Source: Elusimicrobiota bacterium (GTDB lineage: Bacteria; Elusimicrobiota; Elusimicrobia; Elusimicrobiales; UBA9959). From it: a stretch of 32,915 bases of DNA. Positions 26,625 through 32,915 of this stretch are shown piece after piece; the first letter of the stretch is position 1; each line of letters opens with the position of its first letter. The stretch spans positions 1-32,915 of the forward strand of contig JAAYVI010000119.1 of NCBI GenBank assembly GCA_012517235.1, written 5' to 3'. The notes beneath the pieces are model-generated. The model did no database searches. It saw only the letters and a program-made list of their open reading frames with translations, and was not told the DNA's origin. Position numbers and translations under genes: made by a program.

Positions 26625-27340
26625 TTCGCCGCCGATAATGTTTTGGGGATATTATCCGCGTTTTCAATCCCGAGTTTTCTTAGCGGCCTTACCCATTTTG
26701 TAAAATTGGAAGGTCTGAGAGAATATTCGTGAACCAAACGAACCACTTCCGAAACGGGTTTATAAGTTTCCCAGTTTATTCTTAAAACCCTGACTCCGGC
26801 GTCTTCCATTTCTTCTATGAATTGATAGTAATTTTCCTGCAGGCTCTTAAGATATTCCGGAGAAATGGTTCTTTCCATTTCTCTTCCTCTCATCTTTATT
26901 CTGGAAATGGCGGTTTCGACGCTGCAGTCTAAAAAAATCATAAGCTGAGGAAAAACCAGTTCTCTTAAAACCATATTGTCGAATAAATCCAAATAAGTAT
27001 TGTAATCCAAATCGCTTATAAGCTTGTCGGGATGCTGATTGAGCATTCTGGCAAAAATCGTGTCTTCCCATATGGTTCTATCTTGAACCACTCCTCTTAT
27101 CTTTCCCAAACTTATCCTCGAAACAAATTCTCTGTGCTGGCGAAACCTATGATTTAACAGCCATACCTGCATTATCGTCCCGTATTTTTTCATATCAGCA
27201 TAAAATTTTGCCAAATACGGATTGCCGCCGACCTCTTCCAAAACCGGTTCGAAATTAAGAGCTTTCGCAAGTTCCATTGTCAAAGTAGATTTCCCAACGC
27301 CTATTATTCCGGCTATGCCTATGTATCCTTCGGCAAACAT
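26621..27340 (-). CDS. Deoxynucleoside kinase (deoxyadenosine/deoxyguanosine type)
   Basis: A 239-residue kinase of the dNK/dCK/dGK family that salvages deoxynucleosides. The P-loop is GIAGIIGVGKSTL (about 8-20). The substrate-pocket EEVGGNPYLAKFYAD, the WLLNHRFRQH segment and VVQDRTIWEDTIFA (DR motif) follow. The lid has an arginine-rich stretch (SRIKMRGREMERTIS). The ATG has GGAGG four bases upstream. The gene lies upstream of cmk, so salvage of dCMP-type products and their second phosphorylation are encoded together. The base preference cannot be read from motifs. Confidence 0.87.
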   Translation of the reverse strand: MFAEGYIGIAGIIGVGKSTLTMELAKALNFEPVLEEVGGNPYLAKFYADMKKYGTIMQVWLLNHRFRQHREFVSRISLGKIRGVVQDRTIWEDTIFARMLNQHPDKLISDLDYNTYLDLFDNMVLRELVFPQLMIFLDCSVETAISRIKMRGREMERTISPEYLKSLQENYYQFIEEMEDAGVRVLRINWETYKPVSEVVRLVHEYSLRPSNFTKWVRPLRKLGIENADNIPKTLSAAK

Positions 27341-27469
27341 AAATCCTCCGCGCCAAAAAGCGCCAGCTATAAATTTTAAAAATCAGAGATTTAAACGCTC
27401 TTTCGGAATTTTAACTTTCAAAAGGGCTTAAAATAATTTAACAAAATTTTTGAAACTTAAAAAAGAACT

Positions 27470-28558
27470 TTATTTCTTGGTATCTATGTCCTGTTCTACG
27501 CCTTTTATCGCCAAAAGCACGTCGTCGGGATTACTGGCCGCGCTTACGACATCTTCGAGCTTGGCCATACCTTGTTTATATATGTTTACCAAAGACTGAT
27601 TAAAAGTCTGCATGCCGTAATATGCGCCTTTGGATATGGCCTGCGCTACGGCGTCCATATTGTTTTCCGCTATCATTTTCTTTATATGCGGAGTATTTAT
27701 CATTATTTCGACCGCGGGAAGACGGCCGCCCTTAGAAGAAAGTATCAATCTTTGAGAAATTATTCCTCTTAAAGTTTCCGACAGCTGCATTCTGACTTGA
27801 GTCTGCTGATGAGGAGGATAAAGATCTATTATTCTGGATATGGTCTGAACGGCGTTCAAAGTATGCATCGTGGCAAAAACCAAATGTCCGGTTTCGGCCG
27901 CTGTAATGGCGGCTTTTGTAGTTTCCAAATCTCTCATTTCGCCTACCATAATTACGTCGGGATCCTGGCGCATGGCGCCTCTTAAGGCGTCGACAAAACC
28001 GTTGGTATCGAAACCTATTTCTCTTTGGCTTATTACGCTTTTTTTATCTTCAAAAGTGAATTCTACCGGATCTTCTATGGTTATTATGTGCGATTGCCAG
28101 CTTTGATTTAGATATTCTATCATCGCGGCCAATGTGGAAGATTTTCCCGAACCGGTAATACCCGTGACAAGTATTAATCCTCTTTCGTTCAAAAGAAGTT
28201 TTTTTATGGACTCCGCCGGAAGTTTTAGATCCGAAAAATTGGGTATTTTGAAAGGTATATGCCTTATGGCTATGGCCGGACGGCCTTTTTGAGTAAAATA
28301 GTTTAATCTAAATCTGCCCAAATCCTTTACTTCGTGAGAAAAATCGACTTCCTTATTTTCTTTTAAAATCGATTTATGTCTCTCGGTTAAAAGAGGTTCC
28401 GCCAAAGCGGCCACCTCGGAAGATGTCATAACGGAAGAGTTTATCGCCGTAAGTTCTCCGTCTAGCCTTAAATATACCGGGCCGTCGCCTCTGACATGCA
28501 GATCGCTGGCATTATTCTTTATCATCAATCTTAAAAGCAAATCCAATGTTATTGCCAT
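27470..28558 (-). CDS. pilT: Type IV pilus retraction ATPase (PilT/PilU family)
   Basis: A 362-residue hexameric ATPase that pulls in type IV pili. The N-terminal PAS-like domain has ASDLHVRGDGPVYLRLDGEL. The ATPase core carries Walker A GITGSGKSSTLAAM (about 135-148), the Asp box IITIEDPVEF, Walker B with GEMRD and the His box TMHTLNAVQT. The PilT AIRNLIRE motif near the C-terminus is changed (TPHIKKMIAEN), so it could be a PilU-like paralogue. It begins two bases after the ftsZ stop, without a clear SD, so it is probably coupled to ftsZ. Confidence 0.9.
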   Translation of the reverse strand: MAITLDLLLRLMIKNNASDLHVRGDGPVYLRLDGELTAINSSVMTSSEVAALAEPLLTERHKSILKENKEVDFSHEVKDLGRFRLNYFTQKGRPAIAIRHIPFKIPNFSDLKLPAESIKKLLLNERGLILVTGITGSGKSSTLAAMIEYLNQSWQSHIITIEDPVEFTFEDKKSVISQREIGFDTNGFVDALRGAMRQDPDVIMVGEMRDLETTKAAITAAETGHLVFATMHTLNAVQTISRIIDLYPPHQQTQVRMQLSETLRGIISQRLILSSKGGRLPAVEIMINTPHIKKMIAENNMDAVAQAISKGAYYGMQTFNQSLVNIYKQGMAKLEDVVSAASNPDDVLLAIKGVEQDIDTKK

Positions 28559-28560
28559 AT

Positions 28561-29646
28561 TTAATCCAATATTCTCGGTTTTCTAAGATTTTTGTTCCTG
28601 TACGAGTTATAAGATACGGCCGCAGGTTCCGGTTTTCTTAATATTCCGGTCCTAATAGGACGCGAATGAACCGAAGAAAAAGGCAAAGACGAAAATCCGG
28701 TAGCTATGACCGTAACCGCAAAAATCCCGTCTTTTTCTTCCTCCTTCGTATCCAAATAAACTCGTCCGAATTTTATTTTTACATTGTCGTTGCTTATCGC
28801 TTTTCTCACATATCCGGCGGTTTCCTCAAATTCTAAAAGTTTAAAATCGCTTTTTTCGGCGCTCATATGAACTATAAGTCCGGTTGCGTCTTCTATATTC
28901 GAATTTTCAAGAAGAGGAGATCTTAAAGCCTCTTCCACCGCTTTTATATGTCTTTGTTCGCCGGATTTCCTTCCTATTCCTATTAAAGCGTTTCCGGAGT
29001 TTTTCATTATGGACTTTATGTCTTGGAAATCTACGTTCATTTCTCCCGGAACATATATTACGTCGGTTATTCCCTTTATGGCATATTTGAGAACATTATT
29101 CGGACCGGCAAAAGCGTCGTCTATACTGGCTTCGGGCGGAAAGCATTCGGAAATTTTGGAATTGGGAACTACTATCATAGAGTCGGTATATTTTTTCATT
29201 TCCTCTATTCCGGCTTCGGCCACTTCCATCTTGGCTTTCCCTTCATAAGCAAAAGGTTTTGTAACTACTCCGACTATCAATATGTCTTTGTTTTTTTCTC
29301 TGGCTATTCTCGCCACCTCTGGCGCGGCTCCCGTTCCCGTTCCGCCGCCCATTCCGGCGGTTATGAAAATCATATCGGCGTCGCAAACCATCTGAGCTAT
29401 GTCTTCGGCCGATTCCTGAGCGGCTGCCTTTCCTTTCTCGGGATCGCCGCCCACTCCCAACCCTTTGGTTATTTTTTCGCCTATGGTAAATTTTATCGGA
29501 GCTCTATTTTTGGTAAGAGCCTGTATGTCCGTATTTACGGCTATAAATTCTATATTTTTTATTTTTTCGCTCGCCATAAAGCTTACGGCATTACCGCCCC
29601 CGCCGCCTACGCCTATGACTTTTATTTTAGCTTCGTTCTCTATCAT
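28561..29646 (-). CDS. ftsZ: Cell division protein FtsZ
   Basis: A 361-residue tubulin-like GTPase that forms the division ring. N-terminal IKVIGVGGGGGNAVSFM is followed by the tubulin signature GGGTGTGAAPEVA (about 100-112) and PNSKISECF. The T7-loop region reads VDFQDIKSIM. The C-terminal linker is short and the tail reads RNKNLRKPRILD, without the usual D-[IT]PxFLR peptide. I start at the ATG at 29646, which has GAGGTGA upstream. A GTG two codons earlier is also open. It lies two bases after the ftsA stop. Confidence 0.95.
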   Translation of the reverse strand: MIENEAKIKVIGVGGGGGNAVSFMASEKIKNIEFIAVNTDIQALTKNRAPIKFTIGEKITKGLGVGGDPEKGKAAAQESAEDIAQMVCDADMIFITAGMGGGTGTGAAPEVARIAREKNKDILIVGVVTKPFAYEGKAKMEVAEAGIEEMKKYTDSMIVVPNSKISECFPPEASIDDAFAGPNNVLKYAIKGITDVIYVPGEMNVDFQDIKSIMKNSGNALIGIGRKSGEQRHIKAVEEALRSPLLENSNIEDATGLIVHMSAEKSDFKLLEFEETAGYVRKAISNDNVKIKFGRVYLDTKEEEKDGIFAVTVIATGFSSLPFSSVHSRPIRTGILRKPEPAAVSYNSYRNKNLRKPRILD

Positions 29647-29648
29647 AA

Positions 29649-30917
29649 TCACCTCAAAAGTTCTTTAACCACAGAAATCCATCTTTTAATCGGACCGTAT
29701 TTTTTCTTTGCAGGCTCAAATTCGTTCTTATCTCTTATCAAAATAGGATAAGACGCGCAGGCTATGGCGGAAAAATATTTCTGATGATGAGCGGATTCGT
29801 CTTCTACTATAAAAAGTTCCGGATTTAATGTTCCCAGCCTTGTCTCGTTTATTCCAAAAAATCTCGTTACGGCTTCGGGCATTCCTTTAAGCAAAGCTCC
29901 GCCGCCGGTAATTACCGCATTATTTATATATGCCAGAGGAGGTTCTTCCGTCGGCGTCTGCTGAGTTTCAAACTCCGCCTTAACGGCTTGAAGCATATCT
30001 TCAAGTCCCGGCAATATTATGTCTTTAAGTTCGGCTATATGAACTCTTTTTTTTCTTATATCGTCCATAGCCGTCACTTCCGCGGTTTCCGGAAACTGTT
30101 GATCTTTGACCGCCGCAGAAAGAGCAAAGCCGTATTTTTCCTTTAGCGTTCTTGCGGAAGCGGAAGATATTGTGAAGTGATTGGATATGTCGAAAGTTAT
30201 TGAATCCATTCCTATGGGCAATTCCTTTGAAAAAAATATTTTCCCTTTTTTATATGCGGCCAAAGAAGTCGTTTCCGCTCCGAAATCTATCAATAAAGTT
30301 CCTATCTTCTTTTCTTCTTCGCTTAGAATCATTTCTCCGAGCGGATATAAATGATATATGGTTTCATTATGAGGAAATCCGGATAAAGCCACGACATGAC
30401 TTATATTGTTTATGTCGCAAACGGAAGTATGAATTATATGCGCTTTTACGCCCAATGGGGTACCTTCGTGTCCTATGGGATTTTCATAGCCGGTTTTTTT
30501 ATTTATTGAAAACTCTTGGGGAATTACGTGTATTATTTCTCTGTCTTCTTTTATATGCAAAGCTTTTGCGTTTTCTATTACGTTATAAACGTCTTCTATA
30601 TTTATCTCTTTGTCGGTTCTTATTATATTGCATATTCCTTCGTTATTTACGGACTGAACAGACTCTCCTCTTATTCCCACATTTATTTCATGCATATTCC
30701 CGGGAGCTATTTTTTCCTCTATTTCTTCCATAACGGAAGCTACCGCATCGGAAACTTTTTTTATATCCATCACTATGCCTCTTTCGAGACCTTTTGGCAA
30801 TTCTATCGATGCGGCGGCTTTTATTTTTATCCTTCCGCCCCCGTCTTCGCAAACGGCCGCGGCGCTTACCGAACGGCTTCCCATATCCAAACCTACCAAA
30901 TAATTTTCTTTAGCCAT
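29649..30917 (-). CDS. ftsA: Cell division protein FtsA
   Basis: A 422-residue actin-like protein that tethers FtsZ to the membrane. The N-terminal phosphate-1 loop is VGLDMGSRSVSAAAV. The SHS2-type domain has HVIPQEFSINKKTG, phosphate 2 is LLIDFGAETTSLAAY, and the adenosine loop is AVITGGGALLKGM. The C-terminus is positively charged and amphipathic (KKYGPIKRWISVVKELLR), matching the FtsA membrane-targeting helix. A GGAG SD precedes the ATG. Confidence 0.95.
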   Translation of the reverse strand: MAKENYLVGLDMGSRSVSAAAVCEDGGGRIKIKAAASIELPKGLERGIVMDIKKVSDAVASVMEEIEEKIAPGNMHEINVGIRGESVQSVNNEGICNIIRTDKEINIEDVYNVIENAKALHIKEDREIIHVIPQEFSINKKTGYENPIGHEGTPLGVKAHIIHTSVCDINNISHVVALSGFPHNETIYHLYPLGEMILSEEEKKIGTLLIDFGAETTSLAAYKKGKIFFSKELPIGMDSITFDISNHFTISSASARTLKEKYGFALSAAVKDQQFPETAEVTAMDDIRKKRVHIAELKDIILPGLEDMLQAVKAEFETQQTPTEEPPLAYINNAVITGGGALLKGMPEAVTRFFGINETRLGTLNPELFIVEDESAHHQKYFSAIACASYPILIRDKNEFEPAKKKYGPIKRWISVVKELLR

Positions 30918-30962
30918 ATATTCTCCGCGAAAAGCAGAAAAAAGATTTTAAAAAAAAGGAAA

Positions 30963-30980
30963 TCACGTCACCTCATGTCA
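30963..30980 (-). promoter_or_regulatory. Tandem 8-bp operator-like repeat upstream of ftsA
   Basis: The plus strand reads TCACGTCA-CC-TCATGTCA: two copies of TCAYGTCA, ten bases apart start to start, about one DNA helical turn. Each copy is itself close to palindromic (TGACGTCA-like). It lies between the candidate ftsA promoter and the ftsA ATG. The protein that binds, if any, is not known. Confidence 0.45.
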
Positions 30981-31009
30981 AAATAGGCTCAAAAGCTTAT
31001 TTAAGGAAT

Positions 31010-31038
31010 ATTTTATATTAAAAAATAAAAAATAACAA
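31010..31038 (-). promoter_or_regulatory. Candidate promoter of ftsA-ftsZ-pilT
   Basis: Minus strand: -35 TTGTTA (31033-31038, four of six), 17-base spacer and -10 TAAAAT (31010-31015, five of six). This would leave a leader of roughly 85 bases in front of ftsA, containing the TCAYGTCA pair. The region between ftsQ and ftsA (192 bases) is very AT-rich, so chance matches are likely. Confidence 0.35.
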
Positions 31039-31084
31039 ATAAGTAAGCGAGATAAGAATAATGTAAAAAATATGAAGTCGTAAA

Positions 31085-31099
31085 GACAGAGGATCTGTC
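31085..31099 (-). terminator. Small hairpin after the ftsQ-like gene
   Basis: GACAGA and TCTGTC form a 6-bp stem with a three-base loop, 11 bases past the ftsQ stop. It is followed on the minus strand by TTTACGACTTCATATTTTTT, a split T-tract. It is at best a weak terminator separating ftsQ from ftsA. Confidence 0.35.
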
Positions 31100-31109
31100 G
31101 ATCGGATGA

Positions 31110-31892
31110 TTAATTGGATTTTCTTTGTGAAATTATAATTTTACCGTTTTCAAAAAATCTCAAGTCGGCTTTGTAAGGACCTTCGCTCTTATTTTTCAAA
31201 TCTTCAAAAACCGTTTTAAGCTTCTTCAATTTCTCTTGCGTAAATTCATATCCGCCCCAATCGGCCACGCTGCCGTCGGAAAATTCGACCCTGGGGCTCG
31301 AGTTCGCGCCTTCGTAGAAAAGCGTCTTCACGTAGAATCCTTCATTCTCGGATATTTTTTTTATATCTTCGACAAAAGCCGCAAAAGAGGCGTCGAATCG
31401 GCAATCTTTTTTGCAGGATACTTCCAAAAAATCTCCTTTCTCATAAGGATTTTCCGCCACGCGGCCGGATCTTAGAATAAAAGAATACTCTGATTCTTTT
31501 ATCTTGGCGCAAGGTTTTTCTTCTTTTCCTTTTATGGATAAAGTTCCGGTTAATGGATTATGTTTTATTTCCAATCCTCCTATGAAAGGTTTCTCTTTTA
31601 AAAAGTATTCCCTTATATTTTTTTCCAAAGAAGAAGAGTATTTCATACCCGCCAAACCGGAAAAAGTCTTTTTAATCTCGGCATCCAAAAAATTATTGCC
31701 CAGGTCGGCCTTAACGGAACTTATATTTTCTTTTGAAAAATTTACGGTTTTTGAAAAACTTTTTTTAACCGAGCCGTAAAAAGAAGGAGCTGCGGCCGAA
31801 ATGCCGGCAAAAATAAGAATAAGAATCGCCTTTACCGCCATTTCTTTTTTCTTTTTAAATCTCAGTTTTGGTTTATATTTTCTTCTTGTCAT
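31110..31892 (-). CDS. Probable divergent FtsQ/DivIB-type division protein
   Basis: A 260-residue bitopic membrane protein. A Lys/Arg-rich cytoplasmic head (TRRKYKPKLRFKKKK) precedes one membrane helix (about 20-37), then a periplasmic part. A POTRA-like segment (SSLEKNIREYFLKEKPFIGGLEIK, about 85-130) leads to a C-terminal domain with VADWGGYEFTQEKLKKLKTVFEDLK and YKADLRFFENGKIII. The last pattern resembles the FtsQ stretch where a sequence-independent loop sets the spacing of DLR-like residues. It sits directly upstream of ftsA, the usual ftsQ place. Cysteines C127 and two in SCKKDC are unusual. The identity rests on position and architecture more than on sequence. Confidence 0.65.
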   Translation of the reverse strand: MTRRKYKPKLRFKKKKEMAVKAILILIFAGISAAAPSFYGSVKKSFSKTVNFSKENISSVKADLGNNFLDAEIKKTFSGLAGMKYSSSLEKNIREYFLKEKPFIGGLEIKHNPLTGTLSIKGKEEKPCAKIKESEYSFILRSGRVAENPYEKGDFLEVSCKKDCRFDASFAAFVEDIKKISENEGFYVKTLFYEGANSSPRVEFSDGSVADWGGYEFTQEKLKKLKTVFEDLKNKSEGPYKADLRFFENGKIIISQRKSN

Positions 31893-31919
31893 AAAAACTT
31901 TGCCTTATATTTAGGATTA

Positions 31920-31949
31920 ATTATATATTTTTTTGACATAAAATTTTAA
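31920..31949 (-). promoter_or_regulatory. Candidate ftsQ promoter, overlapping the tRNA promoter
   Basis: Minus strand: -35 TTAAAA (31944-31949, four of six), 18-base spacer and -10 TATAAT (31920-31925). Its -35 falls in the spacer of the plus-strand tRNA promoter, so the two polymerases cannot bind at once. Confidence 0.4.
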
Positions 31950-31961
31950 ATTGTATATAAT
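31933..31961 (+). promoter_or_regulatory. Consensus sigma-70 promoter of tRNA-Lys/pilin
   Basis: TTGACA (31933-31938), 17-base spacer and TATAAT (31956-31961): a perfect match to the sigma-70 consensus. Transcription would start near 31968 in a GC-richer stretch (GTCCCGAG), about 20 bases before the tRNA. Such strength is normal for a stable RNA gene. Confidence 0.82.
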
Positions 31962-31989
31962 TTATTAGTCCCGAGTAGGGAATACGTTT

Positions 31990-32061
31990 GCGCCCGTAGC
32001 TCAGGGGTAGAGCATCCGCCTTTTAAGCGGGTGGCCGCGCGTTCAAATCGCGCCGGGCGCA
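31990..32061 (+). tRNA. tRNA-Lys (anticodon UUU)
   Basis: A complete 72-nt cloverleaf. The acceptor stem GCGCCCG/CGGGCGC is perfect. The D stem is GCTC/GAGC. The anticodon stem TCCGC/GCGGG has one T-G pair, and the seven-base loop CTTTTAA places TTT at positions 34-36. The variable loop has five bases, and the T arm is GCGCG-TTCAAAT-CGCGC. The 3' CCA is not encoded (ATAA follows), so a CCA-adding enzyme is needed. A pilin ATG lies 21 bases downstream. Confidence 0.96.
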
Positions 32062-32082
32062 TAACGCGGGGGATCTTCGAAG

Positions 32083-32520
32083 ATGAATAAAAAAGGATTT
32101 ACTCTCATAGAACTGCTGGTAGTCGTTTTAATAATAAGCATACTTGCGGCCGTCGGCATACCTCAATATTTTAAAGTAGTAGAAAAAGCAAGAGTATCCG
32201 AAGCAAAAAGCATGTTTACAAATATCAAAGCTTCGCAGGAAAGATTTTTGGCGAAAGGCGGAACATATACTAATAATTTCGGAGATCTGGACATAATACT
32301 AAAAGACTTTGCGGGAAACGATTGTTCTCAAATAGCGCCTTGTCAAATGAAATATTTCACATTTACTTTAACGGCTAACGGAGCGGTAGATTTTTCGATA
32401 ATAGCGACAAGAAACGACGGTTCTCCGGCAAGATACGGCGCATATAATATAGTTTATAACGGTCCGGTCGGAGATATATTCGGAAGCGATCCGATAATAG
32501 ACGAGGAACTTTTAAATTGA
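32083..32520 (+). CDS. Type IV pilin (PilA/PilE-like), first of two
   Basis: A 145-residue prepilin with a short leader (MNKKG) cut before F6 by prepilin peptidase. The GFTLIELLVVVLIISILAAVGIPQYF helix has the conserved Glu at mature position 5. The middle part (KARVSEAKSMFTNIKASQERFL) resembles major pilins of the PilA/GspG type. C81 and C87 (CX5C) could form a C-terminal disulfide. An SD-like GGGGGA lies nine bases upstream of the ATG. No promoter is seen between the tRNA and this gene, so it is likely on the tRNA transcript. Confidence 0.92.
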   Translation: MNKKGFTLIELLVVVLIISILAAVGIPQYFKVVEKARVSEAKSMFTNIKASQERFLAKGGTYTNNFGDLDIILKDFAGNDCSQIAPCQMKYFTFTLTANGAVDFSIIATRNDGSPARYGAYNIVYNGPVGDIFGSDPIIDEELLN

Positions 32521-32529
32521 TTTTTGCAA

Positions 32530-32559
32530 TTGACAAATTATAAATAATATTTGTATATT
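32530..32559 (+). promoter_or_regulatory. Promoter of the second pilin gene
   Basis: TTGACA (32530-32535), 18-base spacer and TATATT (32554-32559), about 35 bases before the second pilin ATG and starting nine bases after the first pilin's stop. No hairpin terminator separates the two pilins. AAGGAGG (32579-32585) is the SD. Confidence 0.6.
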
Positions 32560-32594
32560 AAATTAATACACTAAAGGGAAGGAGGAATACTTAA

Positions 32595-32915
32595 ATGAAA
32601 AATAATAAGAGAGGTTTTACTCTTATTGAATTGCTCGTGGTCGTTCTTATCATAGGGATACTTGCGGCCGTGGGCATACCTCAATACTTCAAAGTAGTAG
32701 AAAAGTCGAGAGTTTCGGAAGCTCAAAATATGTTTACCAATATCAGAGCCGCTCAGGAAAGAGCTCTGGCGAGGCTCGGAGCTTATACCAACAATTTCGG
32801 ACAGTTGGATATAATTCTTAAAGATGCGACGGGAACGGACTGCACCACAACCGCCGCCTGTACGATGAAATATTACGGTTTTACTTTGGCCGCAAACGGT
32901 TCGACCAGCTTTACG
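32595..32915 (+). CDS. Type IV pilin, second of two (partial, cut by window end)
   Basis: The first 107 residues of a prepilin. The leader MKNNKRG is followed by FTLIELLVVVLIIGILAAVGIPQYF with the conserved Glu at mature position 5. It closely matches the first pilin (for example VVEKSRVSEAQNMFTNIRAAQER and YTNNFGQLDIILKD). The cysteine pair C83/C89 keeps the CX5C spacing. Codon use differs between the copies (more ATA in the first), so they are not a very recent duplication. AAGGAGG is a strong SD. The 3' end lies outside the window. Confidence 0.93.
   Translation, partial: MKNNKRGFTLIELLVVVLIIGILAAVGIPQYFKVVEKSRVSEAQNMFTNIRAAQERALARLGAYTNNFGQLDIILKDATGTDCTTTAACTMKYYGFTLAANGSTSFT

Noticed and set aside
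27350-27363. Short GCGC/GCGC hairpin beside the deoxynucleoside kinase SD
   Set aside because: A four-bp stem with a six-base loop is too weak; the 129-base gap shows no convincing promoter or terminator.
29023-29751. 242-codon plus-strand open frame opposite ftsZ
   Set aside because: It is antisense to the clearly coding ftsZ, rich in Tyr/Phe/Ser/Gly as expected from a reverse frame of this codon usage, and has no SD or recognisable domain.
30976-30981. TTGACA on the minus strand before ftsA
   Set aside because: No -10 element lies at a workable distance (the nearest TAAAAT is 25 bases away); the match overlaps the TCAYGTCA repeat instead.
30200-30986. Long plus-strand open frames opposite ftsA
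   Set aside because: They are shadows of ftsA with Phe/Leu/Tyr-rich translations and no start signals.
1-32915. CRISPR arrays, insertion sequences, prophage or toxin-antitoxin genes
   Set aside because: No regularly spaced repeats, transposase, integrase or toxin-like small genes were seen; the window is chromosomal core with one envelope gene group.

Overview
This is a dense chromosomal housekeeping segment from a low-GC bacterium with a Gram-negative type envelope. The envelope evidence is three predicted outer-membrane barrels, one with an Omp85-like barrel, plus a FecR-domain protein. Nearly all genes lie on the minus strand. Only a gene tail at the left edge and a tRNA plus two type IV pilins at the right edge lie on the plus strand. 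The tandem pilins, the ftsA-ftsZ-pilT string and the general gene repertoire make me think of Elusimicrobiota. This is a guess from gene style and cannot be proven without a database search.

Layout, right to left along minus-strand transcription. (1) Positions 27470-31892 hold a division cluster: a divergent ftsQ-like gene, ftsA, ftsZ and pilT, the last starting two bases after the ftsZ stop. (2) Positions 16684-27340 start with nucleotide, lipid and translation genes (deoxynucleoside kinase, cmk, plsC, rpsA) with stop/start overlaps. They run into a TPR protein and then a surface group: a 929-residue protein joining a zinc peptidase motif, a TolB-like propeller and an Omp85-like barrel, then a FecR-domain protein and two barrel-like proteins. 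(3) Positions 8279-16421 hold smc, a metallophosphoesterase, a single-domain response regulator, trxA, polA and coaE. (4) Positions 140-8258 hold rho, an M23 peptidase, rpmE, prfA, prmC, murA, folC and a ROK kinase: transcription termination, translation release, cell-wall precursor synthesis and folate metabolism.

At the right edge a near-consensus promoter drives tRNA-Lys(UUU), with a pilin start codon only 21 nt after the tRNA 3' end. A second pilin with its own promoter follows and is cut by the window edge. The ftsQ promoter candidate overlaps the tRNA/pilin promoter back to back.

There is no CRISPR array, insertion sequence, phage gene or rRNA. No gap without a gene exceeds 300 bases; the longest is 16422-16683 (262 bases). 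The strongest candidates for something little described are the peptidase-propeller-barrel fusion with its FecR/barrel neighbours, the tRNA-led pilin transcript, and the tandem operator-like repeat in front of ftsA.
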